The notes under the pieces are model-generated. The model saw only the letters and a list, made by a program, of their open reading frames with translations. It was not told the origin of the DNA and made no database searches. From Acidobacteriota bacterium (lineage in GTDB: Bacteria > Acidobacteriota > Terriglobia > Acidiferrales > UBA7541): a DNA stretch of 59,389 nt. The position numbers and the translations under genes are program-made. Numbering within the stretch: the first letter of the stretch is position 1; each line of letters opens with the position of its first letter. Shown one piece after another: positions 1 through 9,519 of this stretch. The stretch lies in assembly GCA_021818865.1 (NCBI GenBank), contig JAKASX010000009.1:1-59389 (forward strand), in the 5' to 3' direction.

Positions 1-185
1 CCCAGCGCTCGCTCGACGTCTTTCACGTAAATCATGGCGTGATTGAAGCTGAGCTTGGCTTCGGATTCCGCGGATGAGGAGGGCGGGCGGGGCGCGGACA
101 GGGAACGCTTGGCGGATGCGCGGCGGGCGGAACGCTGGGGAGCTGCGCGCTTCTTGGACCGTTTGGTTCGCGCCGGTCGTTTCAT
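1..185 (-). CDS. VOC-family (glyoxalase/bleomycin-resistance fold) protein, N-terminus only
   Basis: The minus strand reads from an ATG at 183-185 off the left edge, giving about 61 codons. The first ~45 residues are a Lys/Arg/Ala/Ser-rich leader. The phrase FNHAMIYVKDVERAL then follows, which is the typical first beta-strand and helix of a VOC (glyoxalase/extradiol dioxygenase) module, with His as a likely metal ligand. An AGGAG-type ribosome site lies just upstream of the ATG (reverse complement of about 188-196), which supports this start despite the basic leader. The substrate cannot be inferred because the rest of the gene is outside the window. Confidence 0.7.
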   Translation of the reverse strand, partial: MKRPARTKRSKKRAAPQRSARRASAKRSLSAPRPPSSSAESEAKLSFNHAMIYVKDVERAL

Positions 186-455
186 CAGAGCGCTCCTAGT
201 TCGCGGGCGCGGGTCGCAAACCGGCCGAAACGCGAAACGCCGCGCCAATGCAGCGAATCGGCAGCATTATCTCCGCAGTTGGAGGGAATAGCAACCCCGG
301 AAAGCGCGCAGGCAAGAGCGGCCGTACTGCTGTTGCCGGGTTGCGTCGCGGGGCGGGAAAAAAGCAGATCCTTCGGCCGTTGAACGCTGAGGCTGTTTGG
401 ATGCTCCGGCGTTCAGTTTCAGGATGACAGGATTTATCGGGGGCGGCGGGGCGCG
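186..455. other. Non-coding gap between VOC gene and RND transporter
   Basis: No supportable gene is present. It contains an imperfect inverted repeat around 381-415 (GAACGC ... GCGTTC) downstream of the RND stop on the minus strand, and a run of six T on that strand near 360. Together these could be a weak terminator, but the spacing between stem and T-run is poor. Confidence 0.4.
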
Positions 456-3400
456 CTAGCTCTCGGAGGGGTGGGCGATGCGCTTCGATTCAGGGGCGAA
501 CTGTGGCTGCGGTTGAACCGACGGAGCCATGGCCGGCGCCGGCACGGCGCTCTTGACTTTCGATTTGCCGCGCCATTTCAGGAAGCCATCCATGTAGGTG
601 TAGACGACCGGCGTCAGGTAGAGCGTGACGAATTGCGCGAAGACGAGACCGCCAACGACGCACAGGCCGAGCGGGCGGCGAGCGCCGGCATCGGCGCCGA
701 AACCGATGGCGATGGGCAGCGTGCCCATGATCGCGGCGGCAGTAGTCATCATGATCGGCCGGAAGCGGATCATCGAACCCTGATAGGCGGATTCGGCGGC
801 GGAGATATCGCCTTTGCGTTCGAGTTCGAGGGCGAAATCCACCACCATGATCGCGTTCTTTTTCACGATGCCGATCAGCATGATCAGGCCAACGAAACCA
901 TAGATATCGAGCTGCATATGAAAGAGCGAAAGCGTGAGCAAACCGCCGAAGGCCGCCGCGGGAAGGCCGGAAAGAATCGTGATGGGATGAATGTAACTCT
1001 CATAGAGGATGCCGAGAACGAGATAGATGACGAGGACAGCCATGAAAAGAAGGATGGGCAGGCCTTTCATGGATTGCTGGAAGGCCTGGGCGCTGCCTTG
1101 GAAGCTGGTGGTGATCGAAATCGGCAGGAGCGACTTGGCGAGGTTCTGGACTTCGGTGACGGCCTGGCCGAGCGCGACGTGGGGCGCGAGATCGAAGGAG
1201 ACGGTGACGGAGGGCAACTGGCCGGTGTGGTTGACGGTGAGCGGGCCGACGCCGGTGGTGAATTTCGAGACCGCGCTGAGCGGAACCAGATGGCCGGTCG
1301 AGGAAGTGATGTACAGGTCGGACAGCATGTTGGGATCGGCCTGGAAACGCCTTTGCACATCCATGACCACCCAATATTCATTGGTGGGCGTGTAGATGGG
1401 CGAAACCAGGCGCTGGCCGTAGGCGCTATAGAGAGCGCTTTCCACCTGCTCCGGCGTGACGCCGAAAGCCGAAGCTTTGTCGCGATCAACAACGACGTTC
1501 GCCTGGGGATTTTTCACCTGGAGATCGGTGGTCACGTCCGTGAGACCGGGGAGGGACCTCATTTTCGATTCCATCAGCTCGGCGTAGTGATAGAGCTGCG
1601 TGGTGTCCGGCCCGGCGAGCGTAAATTGATACAAACTCTTGGTGGAATAGCCGCCGATGCGGATGGCCGGGGGATTCTGCAGGAACACTTTCATGCCGGG
1701 AACCTTGTTCAGCTTCGGTTGCAATTCCTGCATGATGTCCTGAATGTCCACGTGGTGCTCGAAGAGCGGACGAGTAAGATGGACGAGCGAGCCGAGGACG
1801 GCGACGTGGCCGTAGCGGGCGACGAGGCGGTCGTAGGTGGGGCTATCGGTCCAGGGACGATCGGAAAGATCCTTCAAATGCAGGAAGGCGTGGCCGTTGT
1901 TGAGGCCGCTGCTATTGGAATCGCTGATGCCGGAAAAAAACTGAACGACGCTCGGATCGGCCTGCAAGATGCGATTGACGGCTTCCTGGTGGGCCTTCAT
2001 CGAGGCAAAAGAGATTCCCTGATTGGCCTCGGTGGAGACGGCGATTTCGGATAGATCTTCCTCGGGCAAAAACCCTTTCGGAATCACCCAGAATTCCCAC
2101 GCGGTTCCCACCAGAACCAGAACGCCCAGCAGCAACACGAGCACCCGATGGCGCAACGACCAGCGAAGGGTCGTGCCGTACCAACGAAGCGAAGCGTCGA
2201 GGCCGCCCTCGAGCTTGCGATACAGCCAGCCGTGTTTTTTTTCGTGCTCGGGACGCAGGTACCGATGGCAGAGCATCGGCGTGAGCGTGAGCGAGACGAC
2301 GCCCGAAACGAGCACCGCGGAAATCGTCACCACGGCGAATTCGTGCATCAGACGCCCGAAGACGCCGGCCATGAAAAAGACCGGAAGAAAAACAGCGGCG
2401 AGCGAAAGCGTCATCGAGAGGATGGTGAAACCGACTTCCCTGGACCCGGCGACGGCGGCTTCCAGCGCATCCTTGCCCATCTCCATGTGGCGCACGATGT
2501 TTTCGAGCATGACGATGGCGTCGTCGACGACGAAACCCACCGACAGCGTCAGAGCGAGCAGGGATAAAGTGTCGATGGTGTAGCCGAGCAGGTACATCAC
2601 CGCGAACGTGCCGACGATGGCCATCGGCAGGGCCAGGCTGGGAATGATGGTGGCGGAAGCGTTTCGGAGGAACAGAAAGATCACGAGGATGACGAGAATC
2701 ACCGCGAGAAAGAGCGTGAATTTTACGTCGTTAACCGACTGCTGAATGGGAACGGAGCGGTCGTATTCGATCGAAAGATCGATCGAGGGAGGAAGCATCG
2801 AGTAGAAACGCGGAATCAGCTTGCGGATGCGCTGGACGATATCGATCGTGTTCGTGCCGGGCTGGCGCTGAACGGCAAGCATGATGCCGGGAATGTTGTT
2901 GATCCAGTTGGCGACGTATTTATCCTGCACGCCGTTGGTGACGGTGGCGACCTGATCGAGCCGGACCGGAGCGCCGTTGCGATAGGCGACGATGAGCGGG
3001 CGGTAGACGGCGGCGTCGGCGAGCTGGCCGTTGGATTCGATGTTGTAGGCCTTGTGAGCGCCGAAGAGCGTGCCCATGGGCAAATTGACGTTGGCGTTTT
3101 GAATCGCCTGTTGCACCTGATCGATGCCGATCTGGCGGCTGGCGAGCTCGTCGGGATTCAGGGAGACGCGCACGGCGTATTTCGCCTGGCCGTTGACCGT
3201 GACTTCGGCGACGCCGGGAACCATCGAAACCTGCTCGGCGATCAGGTTTTCCGCGTAGTTATCCACGTCGTAGAGCGGAAGCGTGGGAGATGTGACGGCG
3301 AGCAAGAAAATCGCCTGATCGGCGGGATTCACTTTTTTGAACGTGGGAGGGAACGGCATGTTGGCCGGGAGTTGACTGCCGGCGGCCGCAATCGCCGATT

Positions 3401-3725
3401 GAACGTCGAGCGCGGCGGAGTCAATGCTGCGGCTAAGCGAGAATTGCAGCGTGATCTGCGTGTTTCCCAGCGAGCTGGTGGACGTCATCGAATCGAGGCC
3501 GGCGATCGTGGTGAACTGCTTTTCGAGCGGCGTGGCGACCGATGAAGCCATCGTTTCGGGACTGGCGCCGGGAAGGCCAGCGGAAACCTGGATCGTGGGA
3601 AAATCGACGTTAGGCAGATCGCTGACCGCCAGATCGCGATAGCCGAGGATGCCGAAACCGAGGATCGCCAGCATGACCAGGCTGGTCATCACCGGGCGGC
3701 GAATGAAGAGTTCGCTGATATTCAT
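456..3725 (-). CDS. RND-family multidrug efflux transporter (HAE1/MdtC-like inner-membrane pump)
   Basis: A 1089-residue protein with the hallmark start MNISELFIRRPVMTSLVM, the first transmembrane helix of AcrB/MdtB/MdtC pumps. Periplasmic porter loops follow, then a block of helices from about residue 335 to 540 and a second set from about 860 to 1040, matching the duplicated 12-helix RND topology. The proton-relay pair in VGFVVDDAIVMLEN lies in the first helical block. The wording of the N-terminal porter domain (SVATPLEKQFTTIAGLD) is closest to the MdtB/C subgroup. It lies 15 bases downstream of its adaptor gene and is surely co-transcribed with it. No TolC-like outer-membrane factor is adjacent. 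The final ~45 residues are a Pro/Ala/Gln-rich cytoplasmic tail. Drug export is family knowledge; the substrate is unknown. Confidence 0.95.
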   Translation of the reverse strand: MNISELFIRRPVMTSLVMLAILGFGILGYRDLAVSDLPNVDFPTIQVSAGLPGASPETMASSVATPLEKQFTTIAGLDSMTSTSSLGNTQITLQFSLSRSIDSAALDVQSAIAAAGSQLPANMPFPPTFKKVNPADQAIFLLAVTSPTLPLYDVDNYAENLIAEQVSMVPGVAEVTVNGQAKYAVRVSLNPDELASRQIGIDQVQQAIQNANVNLPMGTLFGAHKAYNIESNGQLADAAVYRPLIVAYRNGAPVRLDQVATVTNGVQDKYVANWINNIPGIMLAVQRQPGTNTIDIVQRIRKLIPRFYSMLPPSIDLSIEYDRSVPIQQSVNDVKFTLFLAVILVILVIFLFLRNASATIIPSLALPMAIVGTFAVMYLLGYTIDTLSLLALTLSVGFVVDDAIVMLENIVRHMEMGKDALEAAVAGSREVGFTILSMTLSLAAVFLPVFFMAGVFGRLMHEFAVVTISAVLVSGVVSLTLTPMLCHRYLRPEHEKKHGWLYRKLEGGLDASLRWYGTTLRWSLRHRVLVLLLGVLVLVGTAWEFWVIPKGFLPEEDLSEIAVSTEANQGISFASMKAHQEAVNRILQADPSVVQFFSGISDSNSSGLNNGHAFLHLKDLSDRPWTDSPTYDRLVARYGHVAVLGSLVHLTRPLFEHHVDIQDIMQELQPKLNKVPGMKVFLQNPPAIRIGGYSTKSLYQFTLAGPDTTQLYHYAELMESKMRSLPGLTDVTTDLQVKNPQANVVVDRDKASAFGVTPEQVESALYSAYGQRLVSPIYTPTNEYWVVMDVQRRFQADPNMLSDLYITSSTGHLVPLSAVSKFTTGVGPLTVNHTGQLPSVTVSFDLAPHVALGQAVTEVQNLAKSLLPISITTSFQGSAQAFQQSMKGLPILLFMAVLVIYLVLGILYESYIHPITILSGLPAAAFGGLLTLSLFHMQLDIYGFVGLIMLIGIVKKNAIMVVDFALELERKGDISAAESAYQGSMIRFRPIMMTTAAAIMGTLPIAIGFGADAGARRPLGLCVVGGLVFAQFVTLYLTPVVYTYMDGFLKWRGKSKVKSAVPAPAMAPSVQPQPQFAPESKRIAHPSES

Positions 3726-3740
3726 CGGATCCGCGTCCCG

Positions 3741-4883
3741 TCATAGCCCCTTGGCGAAATAAACCTTCGTGCCGGGTACCAGGCGCACCTGACCGTCGGT
3801 GACCACCGTTTCGCCCGGCTTGAGCCCCTGGAGAATTTCCGTCTCATTTTCGGCGGTTTGGCCGGTTGTTACCTCGCGGACGGCGACGGTCATGTCTGGT
3901 TTCACCACGAAAACGAAACTTCCCTGCTGGCCGGCCTGAATCGCTTGCGACGGCACAATCAGCACGTTTTCCTGCTCGCCCAAGCGCAGCAGGACGTCCG
4001 AGAATTGGCCGGGCCAAAGCCGATGATCGGCATTGGCAAAGGTGCCCATCAGCTCGATCGTGCCGGTTGCGGTGTCCACCGTGTTGTTTACGAACGTGAG
4101 GTAGCCATTTTCCGGCGCGGTGCCGCCGGGAGGCGTGGCCTGCACCGGCAGGCGCGCACGCGCCATGGACTGCTTGATTTGGCCAAGGTATTGCTGCGGC
4201 ACCGAGAACGTGACGTAAAGCGGCGAAACCTGATTAATAACGACGAGCACCGGCAGATTATTGGCGGTGACCGTCGCGCCGGGATAGACGAGCTGGGCAC
4301 CGGTAACGCCGCTGATGGGCGCGTAAATCGAGCAGTAGGAAAGCTGAATTTTAGCCGTTTGGATGGCGGCTTCGTCAGCGGCCACGGTGGCGTTCGCCGA
4401 GGATGCAGTAGCGAGATATTGATCGTATTGCTCGCGCGCGACGATGCCCTGCTGATAGAGCTGCTTGTAGCGGCCGAGTTCGGCGGAATCGAGCTGGGCC
4501 TGTGCTTTGTCGCGAGCGAGCGTGGCCTGGGCCTGCGCGAGCGTAGCGAGAAAAGGACTGTCGTTGAGCGTGACCAGCAGATCGCCGCGGCGAACGAACT
4601 GGCCCGGGCGATAGTGAACCTGCTTCACGATGCCGGCGACTTGCGATTCCACGGAAACCGTTTTGAACGCCTGGCCGGTGCCGATGGCGTGCAATTCCAC
4701 CGGGATCGAGCTGCGCTGGACTTTCGCGACGATGACGGGCACGGCAGCGGTGTCCTTCGGCCGGGCGATGGCGCCGCTGGTGAGCGAAGCCTGGCCGGAG
4801 CCTGCGCTATCTCCACACGCGGCAAGAACGCACGCAAATACAAGCATCGAAACAACGGAAAAAACTTTCAGGAATCTGATCAT
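3741..4883 (-). CDS. RND periplasmic adaptor (membrane-fusion) lipoprotein
   Basis: The adaptor partner of the RND pump, linking it to an outer-membrane channel. From the ATG at 4881-4883 the protein begins MIRFLKVFSVVSMLVF and has a lipobox LAAC, so it is probably a lipid-anchored periplasmic protein of 380 residues. A longer reading from 4931 would add 16 residues before the signal peptide and is less likely. The order is lipoyl half (VHYRPGQFVRRGDLLVTLND), a coiled-coil hairpin rich in Ala/Gln, second lipoyl half (YAPISGVTGAQLVYPGATV), then beta-barrel and membrane-proximal domains. This is the usual HlyD/AcrA/MdtA arrangement and length. The pump gene follows after 15 bases. Confidence 0.93.
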   Translation of the reverse strand: MIRFLKVFSVVSMLVFACVLAACGDSAGSGQASLTSGAIARPKDTAAVPVIVAKVQRSSIPVELHAIGTGQAFKTVSVESQVAGIVKQVHYRPGQFVRRGDLLVTLNDSPFLATLAQAQATLARDKAQAQLDSAELGRYKQLYQQGIVAREQYDQYLATASSANATVAADEAAIQTAKIQLSYCSIYAPISGVTGAQLVYPGATVTANNLPVLVVINQVSPLYVTFSVPQQYLGQIKQSMARARLPVQATPPGGTAPENGYLTFVNNTVDTATGTIELMGTFANADHRLWPGQFSDVLLRLGEQENVLIVPSQAIQAGQQGSFVFVVKPDMTVAVREVTTGQTAENETEILQGLKPGETVVTDGQVRLVPGTKVYFAKGL

Positions 4884-5105
4884 TCGTTCCGGTACCCTGC
4901 TCTTCGTTTTCGCCCAACCTGCCAGGCGCATTTGCCAAACGCCCTGCCTTCACCGCACGGTGGCCAAGCGTGCCCAACCGCGCAGACGGCAACGCCAGCC
5001 GCTTTCGATGCCCGGCCAAGGGGCCATTAAATTCCACCTCGCGCCCCAACACCTATCTGACGTTTCCGAATGCCGCTACGTTGCGGCCAGCTTCGGCGAT
5101 TCGAG

Positions 5106-6296
5106 TCAGGCGCGGGAGAGCCGGGCAAGGCGCTCGGCCGCGGCGCGGAAGGTTTCCTCGGTTTTGCAAAAGGCGAAGCGCAGTTGGCGGCCGCCGTCCG
5201 CCGGATTGCTGTAGAAACTGGAACCGGGGACCGCCGCGACGCCGATTTTCTCCACCAGATAGCGGGCGAAAGCACCGTCGTCGGGAAAACCGAAGCCGGA
5301 AATATCGGTCATGATGTAATAGGTGCCGCGCGGGCGGAAACAGCGGAAACCGGCTCCTTCGAGAATGCCGAGCAGGCGATCGCGGCGGACGAGATATTCG
5401 GCAGCGAGCGTTTCGTAATAACTTTCCGGGAAACCGAGCGCGACGGCTCCGGCTTCCTGGAGCGGGGCGGCCGCGCCGACGGTGAGAAAATCGTGCACTT
5501 TGCGGATTGCCGCAGTGGTTTCCGGAGGCGCGATGCACCAGCCGACGCGCCAACCGGTGACGCTGTAGGTTTTCGAGAGGCCGTTGATAACGATCGAGCG
5601 CTCGCGCATCCCGTCGAGCGTGGCGGGAGAAATGTGGCGCGCGCCGTCGTAGACCATGTATTCGTAGATTTCGTCGGTGATGACGAAAGCGTCGTGGCGA
5701 ATCGCGAGGTCGCGAATCGTTTCGAGTTCCTCGCGCGTGAACACCTTGCCGGTGGGATTATTCGGCGTATTCAAAATGATCGCTTTGGTGGCCGGCGAAA
5801 ACGCAGCGGCGAGTTCGGCAGGATCGAACGTCCAATCGGGCGGATGGAGCTTGACGAAGCGGGGCGTGGCGCCGGAAAGAATCGCGTCGGGGCCGTAATT
5901 TTCGTAAAACGGCTCGAAAATTACCACCTCGTCGCCGGGATTGACGATCGCCATCATCGCGGACATCATCGCCTCGGTCGCGCCGCAGCAGATGGTGATT
6001 TCGCGTTCTGGATCGATGTCGAGCCCCTGCGTTTTCCGAACGCGCTCGGCGATGCGGTCGCGCAGCGATTTCGCGCCCCAGGTGATGGCGTACTGATTGA
6101 CGTCGCGCGCGATCGCTTCCTGCGCGGCGCGCTTGATTTCCGCGGGAGCGGGAAAATTGGGGAAGCCCTGCGCCAGATTGATCGCGCCGTGAGCGAGCGC
6201 CAGGCGCGTCATTTCGCGAATCACGGATTCGGTGAAGCGCGCGGCCTTTAGGGAATGGCGCGGGCGATCGATACGCGGGGACGGGGAAGCGGTCAT
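5106..6296 (-). CDS. Class I/II PLP-dependent aminotransferase
   Basis: A 396-residue fold-type I aminotransferase. Visible signatures are the PNFP and NQYAITWG substrate-site segments, the NNPTG motif at about 179-183, DEIYEYMVYDG at about 208, the Schiff-base lysine K242 in SKTYSVTGWRVGW, and the arginine of the C-terminal substrate clamp in RQLRFAF. The overall wording resembles the kynurenine/methionine aminotransferase (YbdL, KAT) group more than aspartate aminotransferases, but the amino donor cannot be fixed from sequence. Cytosolic. It sits alone between the efflux adaptor and the lytic transglycosylase on the same strand, with a gap of ~90 bases to the latter. Confidence 0.92.
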   Translation of the reverse strand: MTASPSPRIDRPRHSLKAARFTESVIREMTRLALAHGAINLAQGFPNFPAPAEIKRAAQEAIARDVNQYAITWGAKSLRDRIAERVRKTQGLDIDPEREITICCGATEAMMSAMMAIVNPGDEVVIFEPFYENYGPDAILSGATPRFVKLHPPDWTFDPAELAAAFSPATKAIILNTPNNPTGKVFTREELETIRDLAIRHDAFVITDEIYEYMVYDGARHISPATLDGMRERSIVINGLSKTYSVTGWRVGWCIAPPETTAAIRKVHDFLTVGAAAPLQEAGAVALGFPESYYETLAAEYLVRRDRLLGILEGAGFRCFRPRGTYYIMTDISGFGFPDDGAFARYLVEKIGVAAVPGSSFYSNPADGGRQLRFAFCKTEETFRAAAERLARLSRA

Positions 6297-6384
6297 CGAG
6301 AAACCTCACATCGAGCAGTTGAGAAACGCAACGGTCGCCGACAATTTCCTTTCCGACGATGGCAAAGGGCGCTTCCGTGGCTAC

Positions 6385-8907
6385 CTATCGCCCCGGAGTT
6401 TGCCGTGATTTTTGCCGGAAGCCGCGCTCCGGCGCGCTGCGACGGGCGACGGCCGGGGATGCGGCGCGCGATGCGAGCGAAGCACCGTAAAGGCGCTGGT
6501 AGATCACCGCGCCGTCGAGCACCACTTGCACGTAGTGGCGCGTCTGGCTGAACGGAATCGACTCGACGAATTTCGCCGGACCATCGTCGCCCCGATCGTC
6601 CTGCAGCCACTCGGAAACCTTAACCTCGCCCGCATTATAGGCGGCGAGCGCCGCTTCCACGTTGCCGAATTCACCGACGAGCGCGTGAAAATAGGCGCCA
6701 CCGACGCGCAGATTGTAACTCGGATCGTCGAGACGGCGCCGCGAATACCACAGGCGCAGCTTGCGGCTCCATTTCAAAGCGGTGTACGGCTCGAGTTGCG
6801 CGAGGCCAATGGCCCCGGCGCTGCTGACGATACTCGGTTCGAAGCCTGATTCCTGCCGGACGAGCGAAGCGAGCAACATGGGATCCTCGCCGTAGCGCGA
6901 GGCGTAGAAACGGATCAGCGAAGCGTAAGGGAAGGGATAAACGATGCGCCAAATGGCCGCGGGAACCGCGTCGAAGGGACGAGATTCGAGATCGGGCACG
7001 AGTTGCCGCACGAGCGCGGCGCCAGTTAAATAATGATGTGCGGCTTGCGCGGCGAGCGCGGCGTCCACGAGCAAACGAGGTGCTTTCGTCCGACGGTAGG
7101 CTGCCTGAAATTCGAGCATCGCGGTGTCGTCGAACGCCACGGTGCGCAACGCGACGCCGCGCTCGTATTGCCGCTCGACCGAAGCGGGCACACCGCTTTC
7201 GATTCGCAACGCCGGCGGCACCGGAGGGATGCGGTCGAGCACCGGCAAGATGGCCGAGCCATGGGCCTCGGCGTGAATCGTGGCCAGGCGCGCGCGCGCC
7301 AGTCGCGCGAAATAATTTTCCGCGAAACGCGTGGAAAGCTTGGCGTAGTAGGCGCGGGCGCCGGCCAGATCGCCGGCTTTCTGGCTCAAGCGGCCCAGCC
7401 AATAAAGCGCATCGGGAACGAACGAGGAATCGGAATAGTTTTCGATCTGCTCGCGCAGCAGCGCGGCGGCTTGCGGATCCTTTTCGAGATACGCGGTCCA
7501 GGCAATCCGCCAGTGAGCGGTTGCGGCGTCGGGGCCGAACGGCGCGCGGGCCAGCAATTGCCGGTAATAGGGCACCGCCTGATCGCGCTCGACGTGCGCC
7601 CAGAAATAATTTCCCTGGTCGAAGAGCGCACGATCGGCAAGCTCGGCGGGCGCGCCATGCGCGGCGAGCGCGAGGACCTGATTAACGGCCGATTGCATCC
7701 CCGCTTCGTCCTTGCGGTCCCAGGCGAGGTTGAAAATCGCCAGCCAACGCTCCGCGTCCAGCGCTGGATCGGTCAGAGTAAGCCCTTCGAGCGGACCGGC
7801 AAGACGCAAGAGACGCGCGTCGCATTCAGCGACGCGCAAATCGGCGCGCTGCCGCTCGACGCCAACGAGCGAATCGCCAAGGCGCAGCCACGCGAGTCGC
7901 GCATCGCGCCAGCGGCGATGGCGGAACAGGATGTCGGCGCGAGCGATGCGATCGGCAACGGGCGCTTCGGGAAAGCGCGGGCCCAAGGCCTGGCGCATGC
8001 GGTCGATGCCCTCGGCGGCGTCGCGCGCGGCCGGCTTCAGTGGAAACAGATCGTACACGCGCTGAAAATCAATTGCGGCATACGACGGATTGCCGGCATT
8101 TTGCTCGGCGAGCGCGAGTCGGACGAGAAGCGTGGCGGAATTGGCCGTGCCGGGATACGCGCGCAGCGCCTGGATGGCGCGATCGGGCTCTTTCGCTCCA
8201 ATCGCGGCGAGAGCCAGGGAGCCGAGTGCGGGTTCCTGCAATACGGAATCCGGAAACGCGGCAAGGAAGTTTCCGAGCAGAGCCAGCGCATCGTGGTTGT
8301 CGCCGGCGGCGAGCGCCGTCTGGCCCTCCCAATAGAGGGCGTAGCGGGCAAGGATAGGATCGCGGCGCGCGACGCGAAACCACGTCGTCGCGTCGGCGTA
8401 ACGCTTGCGCGAAAAATCGAAATAGCCGAGCGCAAACGCGGCGCGATCGTGCTCGAGCCCGGTCCAGCGGCGCTCGAGCACGAGCAGGCGATTAAATGCG
8501 CGCTGAGCGACAAGCCGATTGGGATCGCGCGTCTGCGCGGCAAGAGACGCCAACAGAGGAAACTCGTTTGCGGATGCGGATTTCGCGACGGCCTGGTTGG
8601 CGGCGGCCGGAGCCGCGAGTTTCTGCGCTTTTGGCGCGACGCGAACGGACGCGCGGGCTCGCGAAGGAACTGATTGAGGATGGGCGACTCGCTGAGCGAT
8701 TTTCCCGTGCGACGTGGATTGTTGCGACGCTTGGCGCGGCCATGCAAGGAGCGTCAAACCAACGCCGATCAGACAAACGGCCACGCATACCGGCCCGAAA
8801 AGTTTTTTGGAAAGCTTCCAGAACGCGCCCAGCCTTGCCTTGATGGCCCGACCCTCCGCCGGGAAACCCGGTGCTTCTAGTGTCAGACGATGCGGGCGCA
8901 AGAGCAA
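6385..8907 (-). CDS. Soluble/periplasmic lytic transglycosylase with TPR-like superhelix
   Basis: An 840-residue exported protein. A hydrophobic segment at about residues 38-55 (FGPVCVAVCLIGVGLTLLAW) acts as signal anchor. A long helical-repeat region of TPR-like units follows to about 620, like the U-shaped superhelix of Slt70. A C-terminal SLT catalytic domain starts at about 670. The catalytic glutamate is E686 in VRQESGFEP, followed by AGAIGLAQL and the AAYNAGEVKV motif that defines goose-lysozyme-type transglycosylases. It cleaves peptidoglycan glycan strands to anhydro-muropeptides. The C-terminal 30 residues are Arg/Ala-rich and lie beyond the domain. It stands alone just upstream of ssrA on the opposite strand. 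Confidence 0.93.
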   Translation of the reverse strand: MLLRPHRLTLEAPGFPAEGRAIKARLGAFWKLSKKLFGPVCVAVCLIGVGLTLLAWPRQASQQSTSHGKIAQRVAHPQSVPSRARASVRVAPKAQKLAAPAAANQAVAKSASANEFPLLASLAAQTRDPNRLVAQRAFNRLLVLERRWTGLEHDRAAFALGYFDFSRKRYADATTWFRVARRDPILARYALYWEGQTALAAGDNHDALALLGNFLAAFPDSVLQEPALGSLALAAIGAKEPDRAIQALRAYPGTANSATLLVRLALAEQNAGNPSYAAIDFQRVYDLFPLKPAARDAAEGIDRMRQALGPRFPEAPVADRIARADILFRHRRWRDARLAWLRLGDSLVGVERQRADLRVAECDARLLRLAGPLEGLTLTDPALDAERWLAIFNLAWDRKDEAGMQSAVNQVLALAAHGAPAELADRALFDQGNYFWAHVERDQAVPYYRQLLARAPFGPDAATAHWRIAWTAYLEKDPQAAALLREQIENYSDSSFVPDALYWLGRLSQKAGDLAGARAYYAKLSTRFAENYFARLARARLATIHAEAHGSAILPVLDRIPPVPPALRIESGVPASVERQYERGVALRTVAFDDTAMLEFQAAYRRTKAPRLLVDAALAAQAAHHYLTGAALVRQLVPDLESRPFDAVPAAIWRIVYPFPYASLIRFYASRYGEDPMLLASLVRQESGFEPSIVSSAGAIGLAQLEPYTALKWSRKLRLWYSRRRLDDPSYNLRVGGAYFHALVGEFGNVEAALAAYNAGEVKVSEWLQDDRGDDGPAKFVESIPFSQTRHYVQVVLDGAVIYQRLYGASLASRAASPAVARRSAPERGFRQKSRQTPGR

Positions 8908-9023
8908 GCGTTCTTCGCGGGATTTGCGGCGTATGATGAATGGAGCGGGGCGAGATCGGCAACGGGCGAATCCACGGACGGCCGCACGGGTGACGCGCTT
9001 ACTACCCGCTCCGGCGGACGCGA

Positions 9024-9052
9024 TTGACCCGAATCGGGCAGCCGGGTACGAT
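9024..9052 (+). promoter_or_regulatory. Probable sigma-70 promoter of ssrA
   Basis: TTGACC at 9024-9029 and TACGAT at 9047-9052 are separated by exactly 17 bases. The predicted start near 9059 leaves about 18 bases of 5' leader before the mature tmRNA end at 9077, consistent with RNase P processing of a precursor. Confidence 0.6.
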
Positions 9053-9076
9053 CATCTTATAGGTAATCTCACCGAA

Positions 9077-9427
9077 GGGGGCGAAACGGTTTCGACGGGA
9101 GTTCGAGTTGTCAGAAGGCATGTCGGCCGCCACTTGTCCGTTATCGAGTGGAAAACGAAAACTGCCAATCCACAATTGGCTCTGGCTGCCTAAAAAAGGC
9201 TAGCCCGTCTCCTCAGGCTTCGCCCATGGGCCTGAGATGAGGCGTCGCACAGTGGGCTGGCCGTCGGGTTTCGGTCCGTAATCTGGCGGCGAGAACCATC
9301 GGACTAGCTTTCGGCGTTTCTTGCCCGCTCTGAGCGCCGAGGGCGAACCCAATGGAACGGGATACGCATGTAGGCTTCTGACGGCAAGGCTCTTCGGACG
9401 GGGGTTCGACTCCCCCCGCCTCCACCA
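9077..9427 (+). ncRNA. ssrA: Transfer-messenger RNA (tmRNA)
   Basis: One-piece tmRNA of about 351 nt that rescues stalled ribosomes and adds a degradation tag. The 5' end has the diagnostic GGGGGCGAAACGGTTTCGAC and its first seven bases pair with CGCCTCC at 9417-9423. The 3' part has the GGCAAGGCTCTTCGG segment, the T-arm GGGGG-TTCGACT-CCCCC, and an encoded ACCA at 9424-9427. The tag reading frame ends at TAA 9191-9193 and reads KTKTANPQLALAA, with the expected ALAA end; the resume codon is not certain. Open frames in this interval on either strand are artefacts of the RNA gene. Confidence 0.96.
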
Positions 9428-9519
9428 ACCTTCGCGCAAAAACGGCGCTACGGCTGGCAGGCCGCTCCCCTATTGCAATCCATCCAACGCCGGGCTGTAA
9501 GGCGCCGCGCGAAGGTTGG
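9425..9519. repeat. Perfect 13-bp inverted repeat at the ssrA 3' end
   Basis: CCAACCTTCGCGC at 9425-9437 and its exact reverse complement GCGCGAAGGTTGG at 9507-9519 bracket about 69 bases. The left arm includes the terminal CCA of ssrA. There is no T-run directly after the right arm, so it is not a plain terminator. Confidence 0.8.

Noticed and set aside
471-2054. 527-codon plus-strand frame opposite the RND pump
   Set aside because: Mirror frame of the pump gene, rich in Asp/Gly/Arg/His, with no domain wording.
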